NCBI RefSeq assembly: GCF_029360585.1 | Contig: NZ_JAQZSJ010000020.1 | Location: forward strand, 23,654-87,653 | Origin: Cohnella caldifontis | Lineage (GTDB): Bacteria; Bacillota; Bacilli; Paenibacillales; Paenibacillaceae | DNA length: 64,000 bases | Reading direction: 5' to 3' | Part shown: in pieces, positions 1 to 10,039 of the stretch | How positions within the stretch are numbered: position 1 is the first letter of the stretch | Layout of the letters: every line of letters begins with the position of its first letter | Position numbers and translations under genes: made by a program | Notes under the pieces: generated by a model | Told to the model about the DNA's origin: nothing | Database searches by the model: none | What the model saw: the letters and a program-made list of their open reading frames with translations, nothing else

Positions 1-2
1 CC

Positions 3-848
<846 letters not shown>

Positions 849-862
849 CGGCAGTATCGCAA

Positions 863-907
863 AGGGCGTCTCACGGTCCTACAGACCGGGGAGGCGCCTT
901 TTTTATT
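863..907 (+). terminator. intrinsic terminator of katG
   Basis: The arms GGCGTCTC and GAGGCGCC pair with one G-U, and an inner GGTC/GACC extends the hairpin; it is followed by TTTTTTATTTTT. Confidence 0.85.
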
Positions 908-921
908 TTTCCGAAAGCTCG

Positions 922-951
922 TTGACACGACACTAAATGGTGTCCTATAAT
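922..951 (+). promoter_or_regulatory. sigma-A promoter with probable ArsR operator in the spacer
   Basis: A perfect TTGACA (922-927) and TATAAT (946-951) are separated by 18 bases. The inverted repeat GACAC-n6-GTGTC (929-944) fills the spacer, and a second hairpin-like CACC-AAAA-GGTG with another GGTGTCC follows at 961-972. The position suggests autorepression by the ArsR protein encoded immediately downstream; that assignment is inferred from location. Confidence 0.75.
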
Positions 952-1009
952 CAAAGTGTCACCAAAAGGTGTCCAATTTGAAAATCCAAAAAAACTAGGA
1001 GAGGGTGTT

Positions 1010-1342
1010 GTGACCGAGAACAATCCGTTAAGGGATGTGTTCGACGCGATCGCAGATCCTACAAGGCGCAGGTTGATTCGACTATTAGCCGAGGCAGAGG
1101 AGCTCCCGCTCCATGAATTGACGGCGCAGTTTCCGATGGGCCGTACGGCGGTATCCAAGCATCTCGCCATCCTGAAAGAAGCCGGACTGGTGCTGGACCG
1201 TAAAGTCGGCAGGGAAACGCGTTATCGGCTTAACGCGACGCCTCTCAGAGAAGTTCAAGATTGGCTGGCTTTCTACAGCAAGTTCTGGAGTACGAATCTG
1301 TTGCGCTTGAACCGACTTTTGGAGGAGGAAGAAGAAGAATGA
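1010..1342 (+). CDS. ArsR/SmtB-family transcriptional repressor (SRPBCC-associated)
   Basis: A 110-residue winged-helix protein with the family pattern NPLRDVFDAIADPTRRRLI, then LHELTAQFPMGRTAVSKHL as the recognition helix region and RKVGRETRYRLN in the wing. No metal-binding cysteines are visible, which fits the non-metal ArsR subgroup found beside AHSA1/SRPBCC proteins. The frame is open from a GTG at 956, but that lies in the promoter region with no ribosome site; GTG 1010 has AGGAGAGGG eight bases upstream. The stop overlaps the next start as ATGA, so the two are translationally coupled. The C-terminus is a run of glutamates. Confidence 0.88.
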   Translation: MTENNPLRDVFDAIADPTRRRLIRLLAEAEELPLHELTAQFPMGRTAVSKHLAILKEAGLVLDRKVGRETRYRLNATPLREVQDWLAFYSKFWSTNLLRLNRLLEEEEEE

Positions 1343-1737
1343 GCTTAACGTTGACTTTGGATTTCGAGTACAAAACAACCATCGAGAAGCTGTGGTCCGC
1401 TTTAACCGATTCCGGCAAACTGGCCCAGTGGGTGATGGACAATGACTTCAAGCCCGTCGTCGGACACCGGTTCCAATTCCGCACGCAGCCGGTCAACGGG
1501 TGGGATGGACTGGTGGAAGGGGAAGTGCTGGTCGTCGAGGCTCCGAACCGGTTGTCCTATACTTGGGGGAGCGGAGGCGAGAAGCATACGGTCACCTGGA
1601 CTTTGCAGGAGTTAGGCGACGGCAAGGTCAACCTGCATCTCGAACAGACCGGAATTTCGAACCCTCAAGCGCTGAATGGTGCGAAATATGGCTGGAGCAA
1701 CATGTGCGGCAATCTGGAAAAGGCGCTGGAAGCTTAA
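1339..1737 (+). CDS. SRPBCC / AHSA1-domain protein
   Basis: A 132-residue START-like (SRPBCC) protein. It begins with beta-strand residues LTLTLDFEYKTTIEKLWSALT, then DSGKLAQWVMD and LSYTWGSGGEKHTVTWTL, typical of the AHSA1 family, which forms a hydrophobic ligand cavity. The natural ligand is unknown. It is coupled to the upstream ArsR gene by a 4-base overlap; ArsR plus SRPBCC pairs are a common autoregulated arrangement. A longer reading frame upstream to 1261 overlaps the ArsR gene and was not used because GGAGGAGG sits just before ATG 1339. Confidence 0.85.
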   Translation: MSLTLTLDFEYKTTIEKLWSALTDSGKLAQWVMDNDFKPVVGHRFQFRTQPVNGWDGLVEGEVLVVEAPNRLSYTWGSGGEKHTVTWTLQELGDGKVNLHLEQTGISNPQALNGAKYGWSNMCGNLEKALEA

Positions 1738-1798
1738 AGAGGACGTACGACGAGTTTTTGAAAAGAATCGGTAATTATGCAGCGGGAGGTGATGATCC

Positions 1799-2167
1799 TT
1801 GCATATCCTGTCCATCGTGATTCAAAGTTGGCTGCTTCTCTGGATCGCCTTTCAAGGCGGAAGCAAGATCGCGGGGGCTAAACAACAGGTCGAGCTGTTC
1901 GAATCGATCAGACTGCCTCAATGGTTTCGCGTCGTAACCGGCATCGTCCAGTTAATCGGCGCAGCAGCTCTCGTCGTCGGGTATTGGTATCCGGGAACGG
2001 CTGCGTGGGCCGGCGTTTGGCTCGGCGTTACGATGGCGATCGCGATCCTGTCGCATATCCGAGTCAAACATCCCGTGGGCAAAACGGCACCCGCAATCGT
2101 CACGCTTGCGTTGGCCGTTGCCGTCCTGTTATTGTTTGCGGGCGATCTGCCGAATCCGTTAGCCTAA
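1799..2167 (+). CDS. DoxX-family small membrane protein
   Basis: A 122-residue protein with four hydrophobic segments, starting at TTG 1799, six bases after GGGAGGTGA. The order of segments and the polar GGSKIAG after helix 1 match DoxX-like proteins, whose biochemical role in Gram-positives is poorly defined (membrane redox or sulfur stress roles have been proposed for relatives). It ends the ArsR-SRPBCC-DoxX operon, 61 bases after the previous stop, and is followed by a terminator. Confidence 0.8.
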   Translation: MHILSIVIQSWLLLWIAFQGGSKIAGAKQQVELFESIRLPQWFRVVTGIVQLIGAAALVVGYWYPGTAAWAGVWLGVTMAIAILSHIRVKHPVGKTAPAIVTLALAVAVLLLFAGDLPNPLA

Positions 2168-2178
2168 ATCATTCTTGC

Positions 2179-2219
2179 ACCGGCTGCATGTCACAAGCAG
2201 CCGGTTTTAAGTCTTTTTC
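2179..2219 (+). terminator. intrinsic terminator of the ArsR-SRPBCC-DoxX operon
   Basis: Arms ACCGGCTGC and GCAGCCGGT pair perfectly around a 9-base loop, followed by TTTTAAGTCTTTTT. Confidence 0.85.
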
Positions 2220-2291
2220 GGACCAACTGGCAACCCGATTTCCGGAAGAATGTTACAATGTGAATATACAAAAATCGGAAGGGAGTTACGC

Positions 2292-4547
2292 ATGACCCAA
2301 TCGAATGAGGAATTTATCGTACTCTCGGGTGCGAGGGAGAATAATCTCAAGAACGTATCCCTGCGCATTCCCAAGCGGAAAATCACGATCTTTACCGGGG
2401 TATCCGGATCCGGCAAGTCATCGATCGTCTTCGATACGATCGCCGCGGAATCCCAGCGTCTGCTGAACGAGAACTTCAGCATGTTCGTCCGCAATTTTCT
2501 GCCTCGCATTCCGCAACCGGACGCAGACGCCATCGAGAACCTGAGCATGGCGGTGATCGTGGATCAGAAAAGGCTGGGCGGCGGCTCCCATTCGACGATG
2601 GGCACGATTACCGATATTTCGCCGCTTCTCCGTTTGCTTTTCTCCCGAGTGGGTCAACCCTACGTCGGACCCGTATACATGTTCTCGTTTAACGATCCGC
2701 AAGGCATGTGTCCCGAATGCAACGGGATCGGCCGCAGCCTGGGCGTCGACATGAATAAGGCCGTGGACATGTCCAAGTCGTTGAGAGAAGGAGCGGTCCA
2801 GCTCCCGGGCTTTTCCGTCGACAGCTTCGATTGGGCGATGATCGTGCAGTCGGGGTCGTTCGATCCGGATAAGAAGCTGAACGAATTTACCGAAGCGGAA
2901 CGGGATCAGCTGCTGTACGGCAAGGCGAGGAAAGTGGCGACGCAGTTCGGCGGGAAAACCATGAACATCACGGTGGAAGGCTTCATCGAGAAATTCACCA
3001 ATAAGTACATCAAGCGGGATCTGAAGGCGATGTCCGAGCGCACGCAACAATCGGTCGCGCCGTACATCACCGAGGGGCCTTGTACCAGCTGCCACGGCGC
3101 GAGACTCAGCCAGGCCGCGCTCAGCTGCAGAATCAATGGACTTAACATCGCGGACATGTCGGCCATGGAGGTCGGACAGCTCATCCGCGTCATTCGGGAG
3201 ATCAACGATCCTGTCGCCGCGCCGATCGTGAAGTCGTTATCGGAGCGGTTGCAGCATCTGGTGGATATCGGACTCGATTATTTGACGCTCGACCGAGAGA
3301 CGGACACCTTGTCCGGAGGCGAGTCGCAGCGGGTTAAAATGGTGAAGCACTTAAGCGGCAGTCTCGTGGACGTCACTTACATTTTCGATGAACCCAGCGT
3401 AGGTTTGCATCCCCGTGACGTTCACCGTCTCAACGAGCTGCTGGTGAAGCTGCGCGACAAAGGCAATACGGTCATTGTCGTCGAGCATGATCCCGATGTG
3501 ATCAAAGTGGCGGATCATATCGTCGATGTCGGCCCGCATGCCGGCAGCCGCGGAGGCACGATCGTGTACGAAGGAAGCTTCCAAGGCTTGCTGGAGGCCG
3601 ATACGCTGACGGGCACCCATATGAAACGGCCGCTCCAACTGAAGGCGCACTGCCGGAAGCCTTCGGGCAAGCTGCCCATCCGGAATGCCACGCTGCATAA
3701 TTTGCGGAACGTGAACGTAGACATTCCGACCGGCGTGCTGACCGTCGTGACGGGTGTCGCCGGCTCGGGCAAGAGTACGTTGATTAACGAAGTATTCCTC
3801 AGCCAGCATCCGGATGCGATCGTCATCGACCAATCGGCGGTGAGCGTGTCCACGCGTTCGAATCCCGCTACCTACACCGGCATCATGGACGACGTGCGCA
3901 AGGCGTTCGCTTCCGCGAACAAGGTCGATCAGGGCTTGTTCAGCTTCAACTCTAAAGGAGCTTGCGAGAACTGCCAAGGGTTGGGCGTCGTGTATACGGA
4001 CCTTGCCTATCTCGACAGCGTGAAACTGCCCTGCGAAGTTTGCGGGGGCAGAAGGTTCAAGGAAGAAGTGCTGGCGTACAAGCTGAACGGCAAATCGATT
4101 GCGGACGTGCTGGAAATGACGGTTGAGCAAGCGTTGGACTTTTTCGAGCTCAAAGACGTGGTGCGCAAGCTCCAGGCGATGTGCGACGTCGGCTTGAACT
4201 ATATTACGCTCGGCCAGCCGCTCAGCACGCTCTCGGGCGGAGAGTGCCAACGCATCAAGCTGGCGAGCGAGCTGCACAAGAAGGGCAGCATTTACGTGAT
4301 GGACGAGCCGACGACGGGCTTGCACATGTCCGATATCGGTCACCTGCTTGAGATCATGAACCGTCTGGTGGACGCCGGCAATACGGTGATCGTCATCGAG
4401 CACAACCTTGAGGTCATCGGCCAAGCGGATTGGATCATCGATATGGGACCGGACGGAGGCAGCAAGGGCGGCCAGGTGGTATTCGAGGGGACGCCAACGC
4501 AAATCATCCATGCGGAGCAGTCGATCACGGGCAGATACTTGAAGTAA
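2292..4547 (+). CDS. short UvrA-like ABC ATPase (UvrA paralogue)
   Basis: 751 residues, clearly shorter than housekeeping UvrA (about 940-960). Two ABC cassettes are intact: Walker A GVSGSGKSS near residue 36 with signature LSGGESQRV near 340, and Walker A GVAGSGKST near 488 with signature LSGGECQRI near 647. CxxC pairs at about 140, 262, 557 and 581 (CPEC, CTSC, CENC, CEVC) suggest zinc modules. The missing length is between the first Walker A and signature, where UvrA carries its UvrB-binding region. Such paralogues are associated with drug or DNA-damage tolerance (DrrC and UvrA2 are the named relatives), but the substrate cannot be read here. ATG 2292 follows GGAAGGGAG; an upstream in-frame GTG/ATG region to 2250 lacks a ribosome site. 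Confidence 0.9.
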   Translation: MTQSNEEFIVLSGARENNLKNVSLRIPKRKITIFTGVSGSGKSSIVFDTIAAESQRLLNENFSMFVRNFLPRIPQPDADAIENLSMAVIVDQKRLGGGSHSTMGTITDISPLLRLLFSRVGQPYVGPVYMFSFNDPQGMCPECNGIGRSLGVDMNKAVDMSKSLREGAVQLPGFSVDSFDWAMIVQSGSFDPDKKLNEFTEAERDQLLYGKARKVATQFGGKTMNITVEGFIEKFTNKYIKRDLKAMSERTQQSVAPYITEGPCTSCHGARLSQAALSCRINGLNIADMSAMEVGQLIRVIREINDPVAAPIVKSLSERLQHLVDIGLDYLTLDRETDTLSGGESQRVKMVKHLSGSLVDVTYIFDEPSVGLHPRDVHRLNELLVKLRDKGNTVIVVEHDPDVIKVADHIVDVGPHAGSRGGTIVYEGSFQGLLEADTLTGTHMKRPLQLKAHCRKPSGKLPIRNATLHNLRNVNVDIPTGVLTVVTGVAGSGKSTLINEVFLSQHPDAIVIDQSAVSVSTRSNPATYTGIMDDVRKAFASANKVDQGLFSFNSKGACENCQGLGVVYTDLAYLDSVKLPCEVCGGRRFKEEVLAYKLNGKSIADVLEMTVEQALDFFELKDVVRKLQAMCDVGLNYITLGQPLSTLSGGECQRIKLASELHKKGSIYVMDEPTTGLHMSDIGHLLEIMNRLVDAGNTVIVIEHNLEVIGQADWIIDMGPDGGSKGGQVVFEGTPTQIIHAEQSITGRYLK

Positions 4548-4570
4548 AAAAAGGAAAGGAGCGTTCTTTG

Positions 4571-5164
4571 ATGGCCGCAGGGGTACGGAACCCGAAAATC
4601 GACCCGTTTTTTAGAAAAGCGAAGCAGTGGAAGGAAGAATTCGAGAAGCTGAGAGAGATCGTACTGGACTGCGAACTGACCGAAGATTTCAAGTGGATGC
4701 ACCCTTGCTACACATATGAGAATAAAAACGTCGTGCTGATCCACGGGTTCAAAGATTACTGCGCGCTTCTGTTCCACAAAGGCGCTCTGTTGAAAGATCC
4801 CCATGGCATCCTGATCCAGCAAACGGAGAATGTCCAGGCGGCGCGTCAGATTCGGTTCGCCAGCGCCCGGCAAATCGACGAGATGCAGCTGATTTTGAAA
4901 ACCTATATCGACGAAGCCATCGAAATCGAGAAAGCCGGTCTACAAGTGGAAATGAAAAAGACCGCGGACTATGAGATACCCGAAGAATTGCAAAATAAGT
5001 TCGTTGAACTCCCGGACTTGAAAACGGCTTTCGAATCGTTGACGCCGGGACGGCAGAGAGGGTATCTTTATTACTTCTCCCAGGCGAAACAATCCAAGAC
5101 TCGGGAATCGAGGATCGAAAAATACATCCCGCAGATCTTGGATGGTAAAGGATTGGATGACTAG
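4571..5164 (+). CDS. YdeI/DUF1801-type protein
   Basis: A 197-residue protein with an N-terminal DUF1801-like part (ELTEDFKWMHPCYTY, HGFKDYCALLFHKGALL) and a C-terminal YdeI helical tail ending ARQIRF...GRQRGYLYYFSQAKQSKTRESRIEKY. In B. subtilis the relative YdeI is annotated as linked to antimicrobial-peptide stress, but the mechanism is unclear. ATG 4571 follows AAAGGAGCG, only 23 bases after the UvrA-like stop, so the two genes form an operon. Its stop codon is inside the terminator stem. Confidence 0.85.
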   Translation: MAAGVRNPKIDPFFRKAKQWKEEFEKLREIVLDCELTEDFKWMHPCYTYENKNVVLIHGFKDYCALLFHKGALLKDPHGILIQQTENVQAARQIRFASARQIDEMQLILKTYIDEAIEIEKAGLQVEMKKTADYEIPEELQNKFVELPDLKTAFESLTPGRQRGYLYYFSQAKQSKTRESRIEKYIPQILDGKGLDD

Positions 5165-5190
5165 CCCCGCAGAGGGGCTTTTCTTTTTTA
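5163..5190 (+). terminator. intrinsic terminator overlapping a stop codon
   Basis: AGCCCC (5163-5168) and GGGGCT (5174-5179) flank a 5-base loop and lead into TTTCTTTTTT. The first two stem bases are the last two bases of the TAG stop. Confidence 0.85.
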
Positions 5191-5200
5191 GGCGAATTGG

Positions 5201-5255
5201 TTGACAATGCCACTGAGAATGATTATCATTTAATTTGGAGTGATAATCATTCTCA
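5201..5255 (+). promoter_or_regulatory. iron-operon promoter with two Fur boxes
   Basis: TTGACA (5201-5206) and TATCAT (5224-5229) are 17 bases apart. TGAGAATGATTATCA (5214-5228) covers the -10, and TGATAATCATTCTCA (5241-5255) lies just downstream; each matches the Bacillus 7-1-7 Fur site TGATAATnATTATCA with one mismatch. Fur with iron should repress this operon. Confidence 0.92.
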
Positions 5256-5283
5256 TTCTCATTACATACATAGGGCTGGGTGA

Positions 5284-6315
5284 ATGTTCACGATGAAGAA
5301 ATCGGTTTCTGTTTTCAGCTTGATGCTCATGTTGATGTTGGCCGTTGTCGGGTGCGGAAGTCCGACGGCCAAGGATAGTACGGCTAGCAACGTTTCGACT
5401 TCTTCCGCGGCGCCGGAGACGCAGGCCGCGGCTGAATCCGATGAACGCACGATCAAACACGCGATGGGAGAAACGAAGGTGAAAGGCACGCCGCAGCGCG
5501 TCGTTACGCTGTATCAAGGAGCTACGGACGTCGCGGTTGCCTTGGGTATCAAGCCGGTCGGCATCGTGGAATCCTGGACGCAGCAGCCCGTCTACGAATA
5601 CTTGCGGGACGATCTGAAGGACGTGCCGATCGTCGGGGTGGAAACTCAGCCGAACTTGGAGGAAATCGAGAAACTGAAGCCGGACTTGATCATTGCCTCC
5701 AAGCTTCGCCATGAGAAGGTCTACGATCAACTGTCCAAAATCGCGCCTACCGTCACGCACGATACGGTGTTCAAATTCAAAGATACGGTCAATCTGATCG
5801 GGCAGGCCGCCAATCGCGAAGTGCAGGCCAATCAGCTGCTGGCGGATTGGGACCGCAGAGTGGCAGATTTCAAATCGAAAGTAACCGCCAAGCTGGGCAG
5901 CGAGTGGCCGGTTGAAGTGTCCGTGCTGAACTTCCGAACGGACCATGCGCGGATTTACGTATCCGGGTTTGCCGGCGACATCCTGACCGAGCTCGGCTTC
6001 GTCAGACCGGAATCGCAGCAGAAAGCGGCGGATAAAGGCGACGTCGTCCTCCAGCTCACCAGCATGGAGAGCATTCCGAGCATGAACGCGGACGTATTCT
6101 TCATCTTTAACGCGGACGGCCACAACGCCGACGCGGAATTGATCAAGAAGACGTATGCGGAGTGGACCGGCCATCCGTTGTGGAAAACCCTCGACGCCGT
6201 CAAAAACAACCAGGTTACCATCGTCGACGAGGTGCCGTGGAACATGGGCGGCGGAATCCTCGCGGCCAACATGATGCTGGATCAAATTTACGATCATTAT
6301 CAGTTAGAGAAGTAA
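5284..6315 (+). CDS. iron-siderophore ABC transporter, substrate-binding lipoprotein
   Basis: A 343-residue lipoprotein with a signal peptide ending in the lipobox AVVGC, then a Ser/Thr/Ala linker and a periplasmic-binding (FecB/FhuD-type, TroA fold) domain: TPQRVVTLYQGATDVAVALG, KPDLIIASKLRHEKVYDQL, PSMNADVFFIFNAD. It captures a ferric siderophore or ferric dicitrate outside the membrane and passes it to the two permeases that follow. ATG 5284 and ATG 5293 are both possible; the second gives the more typical MKKSVS start and a better distance from GGGTGA. First gene of the Fur-controlled operon. Confidence 0.93.
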   Translation: MFTMKKSVSVFSLMLMLMLAVVGCGSPTAKDSTASNVSTSSAAPETQAAAESDERTIKHAMGETKVKGTPQRVVTLYQGATDVAVALGIKPVGIVESWTQQPVYEYLRDDLKDVPIVGVETQPNLEEIEKLKPDLIIASKLRHEKVYDQLSKIAPTVTHDTVFKFKDTVNLIGQAANREVQANQLLADWDRRVADFKSKVTAKLGSEWPVEVSVLNFRTDHARIYVSGFAGDILTELGFVRPESQQKAADKGDVVLQLTSMESIPSMNADVFFIFNADGHNADAELIKKTYAEWTGHPLWKTLDAVKNNQVTIVDEVPWNMGGGILAANMMLDQIYDHYQLEK

Positions 6316-6321
6316 TCGCTT

Positions 6322-7308
6322 ATGAAAGCACTCGGACTTTGGGCCTGTTTCGCTCTCTTGCTCGTATCCTTCGCCGCGAGCATTCTATGGGGTCAGACGC
6401 GGACGCCGCTTGCCACGGCGGCGTCCGCGTTCCTTCATTACGATCGGGATTCGGCCGAACAGGTCATCATCCGGACGACCCGCCTCTCCAGGGCGGTAAT
6501 CGCCTGCATGATCGGCGCGAGCCTGGCGGTAGCCGGGGCGTTGATGCAGGCATTGACCCGAAATCCGCTGGCTTCGACCGATTTATTCGGCATTAATGCG
6601 GGCGCGCTATTTTTCGTCGTGTTCGGCGCCGTCTTTCTCTCGTTCAACTCGCTGGCCCATCTCATGTGGTTCGCCTTTCTCGGAGCAACCGTCGCCGCCT
6701 TGCTGGTATTCCTGCTCGGCTCCGTCGGCCGGGACGCGCTGTCGCCGATCAAGATCGTGCTGGCAGGCGCCGCCCTTACGGCGTTGTTCAGTTCGTTCAC
6801 CTCGGGCTTGCTGGTCGTGAACGAACAAAATTTGGAGGGCGTCTTGTTCTGGATCGGCGGTTCCGTGTCCGGCCGGACGCTGGACATGGCGTACCCCGTA
6901 TTTCCGGTCGTGATCGCCGCGGGGATACTGGCCCTGTGTCTGGGGCCCGCCGTCAATATCCTGACCTCCGGCGACGATATCGCCAAGGGGCTGGGACAGA
7001 AGGTCATCGCCGTCAAGCTGCTCATGGGCGCGATCATCGTCGTGCTGGCCGGAGGATCGGTCGCCGTCGGCGGCTTGATCGGTTTTATCGGGCTGGTGGT
7101 GCCGCATCTGGTCCGTTCTCTGGTCGGGATCGACTACCGCTGGATTATTCCTTATTCCGCGGTGCTCGGCGCCAGTCTCCTGTTGATGGCCGATATCGCG
7201 GCCCGGTTCGTGATCCGGCCGGAGGAAATGCCGATCGGCATCGTAACCGCTTTGATCGGGGCGCCTTTCTTTATTGCGATCGCGCGGAGGGGGTTCAGGA
7301 AAGCGTGA
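6322..7308 (+). CDS. FecCD-family iron-siderophore permease, first subunit
   Basis: A 328-residue integral membrane protein with the FecCD signature: RLSRAVIACMIGASLAVAGA, ALTRNPLASTDLFGINAGA, GGLIGFIGLVVPHLVR and the C-terminal GIVTALIGAPFFI. It forms half of the transmembrane channel of a BtuCD-like importer. The start lies 7 bases after the binding-protein stop and its stop overlaps the next start as GTGA, so the subunits are coupled. Confidence 0.93.
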   Translation: MKALGLWACFALLLVSFAASILWGQTRTPLATAASAFLHYDRDSAEQVIIRTTRLSRAVIACMIGASLAVAGALMQALTRNPLASTDLFGINAGALFFVVFGAVFLSFNSLAHLMWFAFLGATVAALLVFLLGSVGRDALSPIKIVLAGAALTALFSSFTSGLLVVNEQNLEGVLFWIGGSVSGRTLDMAYPVFPVVIAAGILALCLGPAVNILTSGDDIAKGLGQKVIAVKLLMGAIIVVLAGGSVAVGGLIGFIGLVVPHLVRSLVGIDYRWIIPYSAVLGASLLLMADIAARFVIRPEEMPIGIVTALIGAPFFIAIARRGFRKA

Positions 7309-8342
7309 GGAAGCATACGGTTCTGCGCTCGCGGTCCGAATCTTTCTCGTTTATCGTGGAAAACCGGACGATTCGCATGTTGCTTATCTTGCTAGGCTTA
7401 ACGGCACTGCTATTTCTGACGGGACTGTCCGTCGGGTCGACTTTCATTCACCCGATCGCGGTCATGAAGCATCTGATCGGGACGAATGGGGAGGAGCACG
7501 CGTTCGTTATCGGCACGCTTCGGCTCCCGAGGATGGTGCTGTCCATGCTGGCCGGCATGGCGCTTGGCGTGGCCGGCCTCATCCTGCAGGGCATCGTGCG
7601 AAATCCGCTTGCTTCGCCCGATATCGTCGGCATTACCGGAGGGGCTTCCGCGGCAGCCGTGTACGTAATTACATTCCATTCGGAAATCAGTCTCAAGTGG
7701 GTTCCGCTAGCGGCCATCTCGGGCGCCTGCGTCGTATCTCTGCTCATGTACGCGCTGGCCCGAAACAATGGGGTTACGCCCATCCGGCTCGTGCTCATCG
7801 GGATCGGAATCCAATCTCTTACAAGCGCAGCCGTGACGCTGATGATCGTCCTCAGCCCCACCTACTCGACGAGCGAAGCTTATATATGGCTGACCGGCAG
7901 CGTATATGGCGCCAATTGGAACCATGTGATGTCGCTGCTGCCATGGGTGGTTATTTTCGTGCCGTTGACCTTCGTACTGTCGCGCAAATTGAACGTGCAG
8001 GAATTGGGCGACGGCGTGGCGCTTGGTCTGGGAGCGAAGGTTCAGCGCAACCGCTTCGCGCTGTTGCTGATAAGCGTCGCCTTGGCCGGCTCAGCCGTTG
8101 CGTTCGCCGGAGCGATCGGCTTCGTCGGGTTGATGGCTCCGCATATTTCCAGAATGCTGGCGGGACGGTCATTCGGCTCCCTGGTTCCCGTTACCGCGCT
8201 GATCGGCGGCATGATCGTGTTCATGGCCGATACGGCGGCACGGACCCTTTTCCTGCCGCTCGACCTTCCCGCGGGCGTATTCGTCTCGGGGATCGGAGCT
8301 CCCTTCTTCATCTATCTCCTATACCGCAACCGACATCAATAA
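7305..8342 (+). CDS. FecCD-family iron-siderophore permease, second subunit
   Basis: A 345-residue FecCD-type permease: [58 protein letters not shown] and [16 protein letters not shown] end. GTG 7305 overlaps the stop of the first permease and follows CAGGAAAG; the open frame extends further upstream only as an overlap with that gene. The two permeases should make a heterodimer. Confidence 0.92.
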   Translation: MRKHTVLRSRSESFSFIVENRTIRMLLILLGLTALLFLTGLSVGSTFIHPIAVMKHLIGTNGEEHAFVIGTLRLPRMVLSMLAGMALGVAGLILQGIVRNPLASPDIVGITGGASAAAVYVITFHSEISLKWVPLAAISGACVVSLLMYALARNNGVTPIRLVLIGIGIQSLTSAAVTLMIVLSPTYSTSEAYIWLTGSVYGANWNHVMSLLPWVVIFVPLTFVLSRKLNVQELGDGVALGLGAKVQRNRFALLLISVALAGSAVAFAGAIGFVGLMAPHISRMLAGRSFGSLVPVTALIGGMIVFMADTAARTLFLPLDLPAGVFVSGIGAPFFIYLLYRNRHQ

Positions 8343-8361
8343 GCAAAGCGAGGGAATACCG

Positions 8362-9183
8362 ATGACCGTTTTGGAAGCCCAATCGCTTACCCTGTCATAC
8401 GGCAGCGGATCCATTATCGAAAACCTCAACCTCTCCATTCCGGAAGGGAAAATTACCGTTTTCGTCGGGAGCAACGGCTGCGGGAAATCGACGTTGCTGC
8501 GTTCCATGGCGCGTCTGCTCAAGCCGCTTAGCGGTACGGTCGTATTGGACGGCAAGGCGATCTTCGACCAACCGACCAAGGAGCTGGCGAAAAAGATGGC
8601 GATCCTGCCGCAAGGTCCGATCGCGCCGGAAGGGCTGACGGTCCTTCAACTGGTGAAGCAGGGCAGATATCCGCATCAAAGTTGGTTGCGCCAATGGTCG
8701 TCCGAAGACGAACGGATGGTCATGAAAGCTCTAGCGGATACGAATATGCTCGTCTTCGCCGATCGCACGGTGGATTCGCTGTCGGGCGGCCAACGTCAAC
8801 GCGCTTGGATCGCGATGACGCTCGCGCAGGGGACCGACGTCATTCTTTTGGACGAACCGACGACCTACCTGGATTTGACGTACCAGATCGAAATTCTCGA
8901 TCTGCTGTTCGAGCTGAACGAACGGGAGGGGCGCACGATCGTCATGGTTCTCCATGATTTGAACTTGGCTTGCCGTTACGCCCATCATATGGTCGCGATC
9001 CGCGATAAATCGATCTGCGCGGAAGGGAAACCGGAGGAAATCCTGACCCGTTCGATGGTCAGGGAAGTGTTCGGAATGGACTGCGAGATCTCGGCAGATC
9101 CTCTGTTCGGCACGCCCATGTGCATTCCTTACGGAAGGGGCAGAACGATTAGCCATGACCGCACGCACGCCGTCTCCGTTTGA
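8362..9183 (+). CDS. iron-siderophore ABC transporter ATPase (FecE/FhuC type)
   Basis: A 273-residue ABC ATPase. Walker [10 protein letters not shown] is at about residue 36, Q-loop at ILPQGP, signature LSGGQRQR at about 140 and Walker B with [12 protein letters not shown] at about 162, followed by the H-loop VLHDLN. It powers uptake by the two FecCD permeases. Ribosome site GAGGGAA. The 3' end overlaps the FhuF-like gene by 29 bases. Confidence 0.94.
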   Translation: MTVLEAQSLTLSYGSGSIIENLNLSIPEGKITVFVGSNGCGKSTLLRSMARLLKPLSGTVVLDGKAIFDQPTKELAKKMAILPQGPIAPEGLTVLQLVKQGRYPHQSWLRQWSSEDERMVMKALADTNMLVFADRTVDSLSGGQRQRAWIAMTLAQGTDVILLDEPTTYLDLTYQIEILDLLFELNEREGRTIVMVLHDLNLACRYAHHMVAIRDKSICAEGKPEEILTRSMVREVFGMDCEISADPLFGTPMCIPYGRGRTISHDRTHAVSV

Positions 9184-9955
9184 ACGCGAAGAGCTTGCTT
9201 ACCTCGCCGAGAACTTCCGTCTCGCGGCTATGCCGGCGGAGGAACGGGCGTTATCGATTGCCGCTTCGGACTTGCTCGATCCCGCCAAATGCGAAGAATA
9301 CGTAAGCCGGCTGGACCGGATCTTTCCTGCGGCTGCCAAACCCGTGCGTGCTTCCTTGTTCGCCAAAAGGTACAGTTACCTGATCACGACCTCCAGCCTG
9401 TACGCGATGACGATGTTCGATCGGTCGTTGGATTGGTCGATCGAGAACTGCAGGGTGGAATCCGGATACCGAAACGGAACATGGCTGCCGGGACTGCGGT
9501 TGGATGACTGGCGGATGTCGCAGGTCAGCGAAGAGAGGCGCGGCGAGTGGAGGGAGAAGATCGTAACGACGATATTCGCCGATCATCTCGCGAAGGTATG
9601 GCATGTACTTTCGAAAGTCGCTTCCATTTCGGAAACGGTGCTGTGGGAAAATACGAGCGTCTACGTTTACTGGCTGTATGAGAGAAGAGTAGGGCAAGAC
9701 GCAGGGGAACGGGAGAAGGATCGCATCCGGGAGGATTATGACTATTTGCTGAAGGTTGCAAAGGGAAGCTGCTTCGGCCTGGATGCCAACCCGCTCGCCA
9801 GGTTCGATTTTCCCAAAATCGAGACGGCCGAATCCGATCGACCGGTTCGGATCCGCCAAACCTGCTGCCTGGCTTATAGGGCTTCGGATCATAAAACGTG
9901 CTGCTCCGTATGTCCGCGCAAGGATCGGATCATGGGCAAAGAGCAACTTCAGTAG
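9155..9955 (+). CDS. FhuF-like siderophore-iron reductase (2Fe-2S)
   Basis: 266 residues, overlapping the ATPase gene. The C-terminus has CC at 237-238, then C249, C250 and C253, which fits the CC-x10-C-x2-C cluster of the FhuF ferric reductase family, with one extra cysteine. These proteins release iron from imported ferric siderophores by reduction in the cytosol. The N-terminal two thirds match the loosely conserved FhuF/IucA-C-terminal-like fold ([27 protein letters not shown]). It completes the uptake operon: capture, transport, energy, release. Confidence 0.85.
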   Translation: MTARTPSPFEREELAYLAENFRLAAMPAEERALSIAASDLLDPAKCEEYVSRLDRIFPAAAKPVRASLFAKRYSYLITTSSLYAMTMFDRSLDWSIENCRVESGYRNGTWLPGLRLDDWRMSQVSEERRGEWREKIVTTIFADHLAKVWHVLSKVASISETVLWENTSVYVYWLYERRVGQDAGEREKDRIREDYDYLLKVAKGSCFGLDANPLARFDFPKIETAESDRPVRIRQTCCLAYRASDHKTCCSVCPRKDRIMGKEQLQ

Positions 9956-9957
9956 AG

Positions 9958-9996
9958 AAAAGAACGCCTATTGCGAGCAATAGAGCGTTCTTTTTT
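9958..9996 (+). terminator. intrinsic terminator of the iron operon
   Basis: A long imperfect stem: AAGAACGC / GCGTTCTT outside and TATTGC / caata inside, followed by TTTTTTT. Confidence 0.9.
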
Positions 9997-10039
9997 TCGA
10001 CGAATGGCATTTCGCATAGAAATACCCAGTCTGCATCAG

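Noticed and set aside
3351..4511. 386-codon minus-strand ORF inside the UvrA-like gene
   Set aside because: Antisense shadow; His/Arg/Val-rich with no domain.
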